From contig NC_069670.1 of NCBI RefSeq assembly GCF_027244095.1, positions 19,457,820-19,521,819 on the forward strand: 64,000 bases of DNA, given 5' to 3'. Below the pieces are notes generated by a model that made no database searches, was not told the DNA's origin, and saw only the letters and a list, made by a program, of their open reading frames with translations. Within the stretch, counting starts at the first letter, position 1, and the number at the start of each line of letters is the position of its first letter. The DNA comes from Hemicordylus capensis. Its lineage: Eukaryota; Chordata; Lepidosauria; Squamata; Cordylidae. Below, one piece after another: positions 9,665 through 18,600 of the stretch. The position numbers were made by a program, and so were the translations under genes.

Positions 9665-12600
9665 GTAGGTTTCTCTTTCACTGGAGAGCTTTGTGGGGCC
9701 TGGTGTAGCCTCTGGTTGCATCGGAACAGGGTAGAAATCTGGGATGGTCCGTAGTGTATGAGCACCTTCTTTGCGTGCAGAACATCACAGGTTCAGCCCC
9801 TGGCAGTCTTCCCTGTATCAGGGATTTCCAGATGTTGTTGCCTACAGTTCCCAGAATCCTTGTCCAAAGGCCATTGCGGCTGGGGATTCTGGGAGCTGTA
9901 GTCAACATCTGGAAATCCTTCTTACAGGGAACACTGGTCCCTGGCCACAGGAACGGTTAAAAGCATCGCAGTTAAAAGCATCACAGGGAGCAGAGCTGGG
10001 GGGATTTTTTCCTTGCCAGTCGGGTTTTTCCTTGCCAGTCAGGCCTGCTCAACTGGCCACCCAGCTCTTTCTGGACTACAACTCCCACAATCCCCAGCCA
10101 CAGTGGCCAATAGCCAGGGATTATGGGAGTTGGAGGCCAACATCTGCAGGAGGGCCGAAGTCGAGCAGGCCTGGAGTAGGCAGCACCAACTGAAAGGACT
10201 AGAAATATCTGCCCTGTCCTCCTTTACTTTGATTTGCCAGCTTGTTATCTGGAGAGCCACCCTCTGCATAACAGCCCCACACCTGTGCATCCAAAGGTGT
10301 GGGGGCTGTTAGAGAGGCGGGGGGAGGGTTGGGGAGGAGAGCTGGTCATGTGGTGGCAAGCAGGGATTGCCCCCTTTGCTAAGCAGGGTCACCCTTGGTT
10401 TACATTTGGATGGGTGACTTCATGTGAGTGCTGTAAGTGATTCCCCTTAGGGGATGGGGCTGTTGCTCAGTGGAAGAGCATCTGCGTGCTTGCATGCAGA
10501 AGGTCCCGGGTTCACTCCCTGGCGGCATCTCCAGGTAGGGTTGGGAGAGACTCTTGCCTCAACCTTGGAGAGCCGCTGCCAGTCAGGGTAGACCATACTG
10601 AGCTAGATGGACCGAGGGTCTGACTCAGTATATGGCAGCTTCCTCTGTTCCTCTGCACGGTTGAGCAAAATGCACTCACTGGTTATGTTACTCTAACATA
10701 AACAGTTATAAACAAACTGTTTCCCTTCTCAACAAGTCCAACGTCTTGTCCCAGAATGTATCGCTTCCCGTTAAGGCGAATGAAGTGTTGGGACTTGGAG
10801 GTGCACTGAAGAAGTCATGTCTCAGCATCCTGTTCTGCTTTCAGGATGATACACATTGACTCTTGGAGCTTGTGGCGTGAGGCTCAGTGTTGGGTTGTTG
10901 TTTTTTTAAAAAGGGAAGTCTTTTATTAGACAGGACAGGAAGTTGAATTGGCAGGGCTTTCACACACGGTGTGCCTGTGCCTGATGTTGGGTGTTAATTT
11001 TGCAAAAGCACAGGACAGGAGAGCTGGTCTAGGAGAGGAGAGCTGGCCTGGTAGTAGCAAGCGTGACTTGTCCCCTTAGCTAAGCAGGGTCCACCCTTAG
11101 CTTAGTAAGTAGCTTAGCAGGGTCCACCTTGCATATGAATGGGAGACTTGATGTGTGAGCACTGGAAGATCTTCCCCTCAGGGGATGGAGCCGCTCTGGG
11201 AAGAGCAGAAGGTTCCCAGTTCCCTCCCTGGCAGCATCTCCAAGATCAGGCTGCGAGAGACTCCTGCCGGCAACCTTGGAGAAGCTGCTGCCAGTCTGTG
11301 AAGACAATACTGAGCTTGATAGACCAATGCCCTGACTCAGTATATGGCAGCTTCCTATGTTCCTATGAGTGCTGTGGTCACCACTCTTAGCTTTGAAGCT
11401 GTGCCTTCACCTTTCCCAGCTCCCTTTGAAATGCCACTTCTCAATTAGCCCTATTAATTGAGGGCCAGGCCCACGAAAAATAAATAATAAATTTGGGCCA
11501 TCAGTACCATCTTGGGGGACGGATGCTCATAGTGTTTTTTGGCAATGTCTTCCGCCCTAGAGCTGGGAAAAGGGAACAGTTCTGTTGCACTTTCAGCTTG
11601 TTGCATGTGATCGCCCTTTTTTTCTTAATCCCTCCCCCTAAACCATTTGGGTGAAATCGCCATCATTTTTGCATGGAGCGAAGGGTTAGGTTCAGGGATA
11701 GGGTAACAATGAACAAACTGTTGTGTTCTCTCTGTGGAATAACCTTTGGAGGACATTCCTGCCCATTTCCATTTCCCTGACAACTTTGATAACATTTTAT
11801 AATAGTGTTTCTGTGATTTTGCAACTTTTATTTATTTATTTATTTATTTATTATTTCTTTTTTATATTTCTATCCCTCTCTTCTTCTGAGGAGCTCAGCG
11901 CGGTGCACAGGCTTTATTTTTATCCTCACAACAAGCCTGTGAGGTAGGCTAGGCTGAGAGAGACGTGACTGGCCCAGAGTCACCCAGTGAGTTTCAGGGT
12001 TGAATGGGGATTCGAACTCGGGTCTTCCGGGTCCTAGTCCAACACTTGAACCACTACACTATGCTGGTGCTTTTTCTGAGCTTTGAAATCATCATTGCAA
12101 AATTTGGCCACCGCGCGCCTGATGGTCAGGACAAACAAAGTGTGAGGACACACTGGAAGCAGAAAGTTGTGCCGTGTGGGAGACTTTCCCATCTCTAGGA
12201 GAGGACACCTTGTCCCAAAATCACGGTGAGCATTCGTCACCCCAGAGTGAACCAACCACCTCAGCTGGCTTATGGATTACATTCTCTTACAATTTTAATG
12301 GTGAAAGCAGATACCGTATTTTACGGACTATAAGACGCTACGGACTATAAGACGCACCTTAATTTTAATCCAGTTTTTCAGAGTTTTAACATATTAAACT
12401 GTTAAAACATATAAGACGCTCCTGAATTTTGGCGGATATTTTTCGAGGAAAAAAGTGAGTCTTATAGTCCATAAAATACAGTAAATGTTTATCATCGGAA
12501 CACAGGAAGCTGCCTTCTTTTGAGTCTGACCCTTGGTCCATATAACTCAGTATTGTCTACACAGACTGGCAGTGGTTTCTCTGCAGATGCAGGCAGGAGT

Positions 12601-15600
12601 CTCTCTCAGCCCTATCCGGAGATGCTGCCAGGGAGGGAACTTGGAACCTCCTGCATGCAAGCAGGCAGGTGCTCTTCCCAGAGCGGCCCCCTCCCCTGAG
12701 GGGAATCTCTCACAGTGCTCACGCGTGTAGTCTCCCATCCAAATGCAAACCAGGACAGACCCTGCTTAGCAAAGGGGACGATTCATGCCAGCTACCACAA
12801 GCCCAGCTCTCCTCCAGAGAACAGGCTGTAGGATGCACAGTCCAAACACCATCTGGTTGGTGCTTGTGAGCATCCCATGTGACCCCCCTCTCCCGGTGTG
12901 ACGTCCCGGTCATTGGTGGACTCCAGATGCACCATGAGCTAAGCGCGACCGTCCCCCGCACCTCCTGGCATTTTGAGGAACGTGAGCTTGCTTGGTTCGC
13001 TGTACTGCTGGAAGCCACGGGCAACCAGCTCCCTGTCTGGTTAGAGCCACTATGTGGACATTTTAAAAACAGCAACAAGGAATAATAAACTCCACTCCCT
13101 GCCTGCTAGTATGGATTCCCTCTTCTGCTGAGAAGCTGCAAAGGTTGGCCCCTCGGGTGCAGGGCGACTCCGTTCCCCTCCGTCCGAGGCTGTTTCAGAT
13201 AGAACTTCACAAATGTTGGCCCCCCTCCTGCTTTGGGACCACAATGCCTATAGTCCCTGGCGGTGTTCCCTGTAACAGAGGTTCCCAGATGCTGTTGACT
13301 ACAACTCCCATCATCCCCAGTCAAGGGCCACTGAAGATGGGGATGATGAGAATCGTCGTCAACATCATCTGGAAATCCCTGTTAGGCTGGTCCCCAACCA
13401 CAGTGCACAGTTGAGGATGATTCTTAAATTTTCTTTTGCATTTATACACTGCTTTTCAAGCGAACCTCCCAAAGCGGTTTACAGTGATGGGCGTTGTAGT
13501 CCAATATATGCAGAAGCTGTGCAGCCCTGTTCTAGGCTGCTATGTCCATGAGCTGGTTCACATACACAGTCTTGGCTGCTGACCAGTGGTTCCCGGTAAC
13601 AGGGATTCCCAAATGTTGTTGACCACAATTCCCAGAATCCTTGCCCAAAGGCAATTGCAGCTGGGGGTTCTGGGAGCTGTAGTCAAGAACATCTGGAAAT
13701 CCTTGTTACAGGGAACACTGCTGCAGACATGAGCTGGCCTTGTGGTCGCAAGCATGACTTTTCCCTTTAGCTAAGCAGGGTCTGCCCTAGTTGCATATGA
13801 AAGGGAGACTAGAAGTGTGAGCACTGGAAGATCTTCCCCTCAGTGGATGGAGCCGCTCTGGGAAGAACATCTAGGTTCCAAGTGCCTTCCCTGGCAGCAT
13901 CTCCCAAGATCGGGCTGAGAGAGATTCCTGCCTGTAGCCTTGGAGAAGCTGCTGCCAGTCGGTGTAGACAATACTGAGTTAGATAGGCCAGTGGTCTGAC
14001 TCAGCATATGGCAGCATCCTAAGTTCCTATGTTCTTCTCTCCTAGGCACCCAACCTGGTCTTCCTGGCTGTGAGTCCGGAAGAGAAAGAGTCCTGGATCA
14101 ATGCACTCAACTCAGCGATAACCCGAGCCAAAAACCGCATTTTGGATGAGGTGAGAACTCTTCCTTGGACTCAGTCTCTGCTTATCTTTGGGCTGTGTGA
14201 ATGCTGCCAGGAGCCTTTGGGGGCTTTATGGGAGCTCAGCATTGCGATCCCTGGGGGATACAGTTGCCGCACGGATTCTAGATGGTGTTGGTGGCCAGGA
14301 GAGTTGATTCACTGTGTCTGCCCGCTTTTGCTGGACAGGGACCAGTGTTTCCTCTCCCAGGAATTCCCAGATGTTTTTCACTACAACTCCCATAATGCCC
14401 AGCCAGCGGCCACTGCAGCTGAGGATGCTGGGAGTTGTAGTCAACAACCCCTGAGAATCCCTGTTAGAGGGGACACTGAGAGGGAGTTGTGTGATACAGT
14501 GCTTGGCAACTCTGAGGTACAATGACTTCGACTCTCTCTGGATGGAGCGGCCTTTGCAAATTATTCAGAAACGGTAGCCAATCCTTGAATTATTATTATA
14601 ATATTATTATTATTATTATTATTATTTCTTGTTTATACAGTCAGACAGGTGTTATTGAGTGGCTTGTTTTATCCAGACATCGAGTCCTTCCCAAGAACCC
14701 GGGATGGCTGAATTTTATTAGCAATGGCTCCCTGGCTTCTCCAAGTTAGGGCTGAGAGAGATTCCTGCCTGCAACCTTGGAGGAGCCGCTGCCAGTCTGT
14801 GAAGACAATACAGAGCTAGATAGACCAATGGTCTGACTCAGTATATGGCAGCTTCCTATGTTCCTATGATGGGAGTTATAGTCCAACGTTATCTGGGGAA
14901 CCCTGCTCTAAGGGATGCCCGCAGCGACTTCACAATCAAACGGTTACAAAATAAATAAATTTACAACCAGACCAACAGAAACCGAATTATCAGTAGCAGG
15001 AACAAGCAGTGGATTTTATAGCTAAGCGATCAAAACGGAACAGGGCTCCCAGGCAGGTGGCAGGCCTGCCAGAAGAGAGAGGTTTTTACAAGCTGCTGGA
15101 GCACTGAAATAGATGGAAATGGCCTGGTTAACACTGACTTCTTTTGCGTCAATGTTCCCCAGTTATTATTATTAATTTTCTGGCCCTACCTAGAGCAACT
15201 TGTCCTGTAGGAGCTTCCTTTTCGGGTTAAGATCTTCTCGGTTGATCTGTGGAAGAATGGGAAGTGGGCCTTGCCTCTGGGCAGGGGGTTCACCTCCCTC
15301 CCTCCAACCTGGCCTGTAATGTGAGCTTATGTAAAGAGAGAACTGTTGAGGTTTTTTTTTTTTTAAAAAAAGAGAAGCAGCAAGACCGCAGTCTGCTGTC
15401 TCTGATATCACGGAGCCATCTGTCCCTCTTTCTTTCGCTGCCTCTGCGGGCTGTGACTCATCCTGCACACGCTGGATAGAGGAAGAGAGAATGCCGCTGC
15501 TTTGTTACTAAATTTAGGGCCAGGGTGCATAGCCACTGTCCGGTATGTGCTGGTACTTGTTCTTGGGAGTGCAGGCTCCGTAGCTGCAGGCTGTGATAGG

Positions 15601-18600
15601 GAGCTGCCGTTGACTGAGTCAGGCCCTTGGTCCAGCTTGCTTAGGATTGTCGACACTGACTGGCAGCAGCCCTCCAAGGCTGCTGGCAGAAGGAGATCTG
15701 GACCCGAGGCTTGAAGTGGCTTCCTTGGCTTCGTTGCCTTCATGCGAGATTGGTGATGCCATGCCTGGTTGGGGTTTTGTTTCTAATGGCAGAAGGAGAA
15801 TTCTTCCAAAAAGCGTGTGGGCAGGGAGGAGGGAATGCACGGAGGCCAAAGCACAGCTTTAACTGTGGTCCTGTGTGACATCCCAATCAGCCCGCTTTTA
15901 TCTGTTGGAAGAGCTACATCAGGTTGCCCCAAGGAAGAATAAACAGCTTTGAAACATATTGGTCCGGGGGCGGCGGGGGGGGGGATATCCTTGAAGTCTC
16001 ATCTGGTAACTCCCCTGCCAACTGAACAAAGAGGCACCTTTTCTAAAGTGGTGATATTCTTGTATTTAGCAGGGGGAGAGCAACTGGCCCTATCCATCCC
16101 CAGCACAGCATCCCTCCAGTGGCTGTTGCTTGCGTCACATGAACACATTATGTTTTTTGCATCACAAAAACACATTATGTTTTTTAGATTGTGAGCCTCT
16201 GGGGACCAGGAACCATCTTATGTTGTTTGTTGTTTATTTTTTCCTACATAAATTGCTTTGAGAACTTAGGTTGAAAATTGGCACATAAATATCTGTCATC
16301 GTTGTCATAGTCATCCTCTCTGCATTCTCGCTCCTTGCTTGCTCAAGCATCTCAGTCATTTTAGTCGGCCTATGGCGAATCCTGGGCACGTCAGCCCAAA
16401 ACACCGTTGGCGTCTCTCTTTGCTACAGGGACAGAATTTTGGTTATGGTGGTTGTGCCCTTCCTCTCGTTCTAGGAATATACTCGGCACCTTACAGAGTG
16501 ATAAAGCAAAAAGAATAGGAGCCTTTGAGTTGCTTCCCTTCTAAATTAGACAGGAAACACAAGAGGGAGGGAGGAGAAAGAGGCAAGGGTGACACAGGGA
16601 AAATGATGGATGGATGGATGGATGGATGGAGTGCTGTCAAGTCGATGTCGATTCTTAGCGACCACATAGATAGATTCTCTCCAGGATGGTCTGTCTTCAA
16701 CTGAGTCTCTCAGTGGTGCATTCATTGCTGTCGTTATCGAGTCCATCCACTTTGCTGCTGGTTGTCCTCTTCTTCTCTTTCCTTCAACTTTATGGACTTC
16801 TCAGAGGAGCTGGGTTTTCTCAGAATGTCTCTGAAGTACGATAGTTTGAGCCTGGTCATTTGTGCCTGGAGTGAAAATTCTGGATTGATTTGTTCTAGGA
16901 TCCATTGGTGTGTTTTCCTGGCTGTCCAGGGTCTCCTCAAAAGTCTTCTCCAGCACCCAGGTTCAAAATACGCAGGGACAATTCCATGTACTTGGGTGTT
17001 ACCATATTTACCTGAACAAGAGTAGGGTTTTCCCAAGTTCTTTGATGTAAGAAATCGGAATATCGCCTTACATACAGGGACCTCTTCTTTTCAGGCAAAT
17101 ACAAGTATAATCTAACCTCCCTTTTTATTATTTATTTATTCATTTATTCATTCATTCATTCATTCATTCTTTCTTTCTTTCTTTATTTATTTATTCAATT
17201 TCTATACGGCCCTTCCAAAGAGGGCTCAGTGCGGTTCACACAGAGAAATAATAAATAAATAAGATGGATCCCGGTGCCCAAAGGGCTCACAATCTAAAAA
17301 GGGACTTTTAAAGGGACTCCTCTTAAATTCAGAGCCATCTTCTATTTGGGTAAGTCGTTTCAGAGGGTCAAGCTGAAGGGGATGAGCTGCAAGGATTTAT
17401 GGAGGAGGAAATCCTGTGAGGAGGGAGAAGTAGCACCCTAGAAGATCTCTTGGAGGGAGCTCCAGATATATAATGGGTAGCAAGTAGCCTTTAAAAAGTA
17501 AAATAAAATAATAATCAGTGGCATTTGTCTGCCTTGCAAAAATTCATTCCCAATCAAAGGAAACCTTGATTGGAATAAAGGTAAAGTGTGCCGTCGAGTC
17601 GATTCCGACTCCTGGCGCCCACAGAGCCCTGTGGTTGTCTTTGGTAGAATACAGGAAAGGTTTACCATTGCCGCCTCCTGCACAGTATGAGATGATGCCT
17701 TTCAGCATCTTCCTAGATCGCTGCTGCCTGATATAGTACCAGCGGGGATTTGAACCGGCAACCTTCTGCTTGTAGATACGGCTAAAAAGCCTAGCATTGG
17801 CACATAAGGGAGTGCATTGTGTTGGAGAGCTGGTCTTGCAGTAGCAGGCATGAATTGTCCCCTTTGCTAAGCAGGGTCTACCTTGGTATGCATTTGAATG
17901 GGAGACTACCTCTATGTGAGCACTGTAAGATGTTCTCCTTAGTAAGTAAGTAAGTAAATTTATTACGGTCCTTAGACCAGCTTAATATTTAAAATAATAC
18001 ATTTATCATTTACAAAATATTCAAATTGCTAATACAAGCTCTACGAAGTTTGGATGCAACAAAACAAAACTTGGCCACATTTATAGAAGTAACAGATTTA
18101 AAATTTGACGGCAAAAAATCCAAGTAAAATTGATCCGTATGACCAGGATGATTCTTTAAGAGAGGAGCAATAAACTTAATACCAGCATCCCTATAAAATT
18201 GACAATACAGAATAACATGAACAACTGACTCTATATCCCCTGAGCCACAAGGGCAATGAGACAATGCGTATGGAACTTGTTTATATTAGATATTCTCCTT
18301 AGGGATGGGGCTGCTCTGGAAAGAGCATCTTCATGCTTGCATGCAGAAGGTTCCACATTCCCTTTCTGGCAGCATCTCCAGATAGGGCTGAGAGAGACAC
18401 CTGCCTGCAACCTTGGAGAAACTTCTGCCAGTCTGTGAAGACAATACTGAGCTAGATGGACCAATGGACTGACTCAGTAGAAGGCAGCTTCCTGTGTGTT
18501 GGGCACATGCCGTGTGCTGCTGCGCTTTTCACTTGAGCGCTTGCCAGTGGCACAGTATCCGAGAGGCGCTTGTGTCCCTCTGGGGGATTTGCCGCCTTCC

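Noticed and set aside
10333-10654. Real 5S rRNA or tRNA genes
   Set aside because: The matches are embedded in a repeated SINE body, lack full-length RNA structure, and have no pol III terminator at the expected place.
16734-17036. 100-residue minus-strand open frame as a host gene
   Set aside because: It is the end of Bov-B ORF2.
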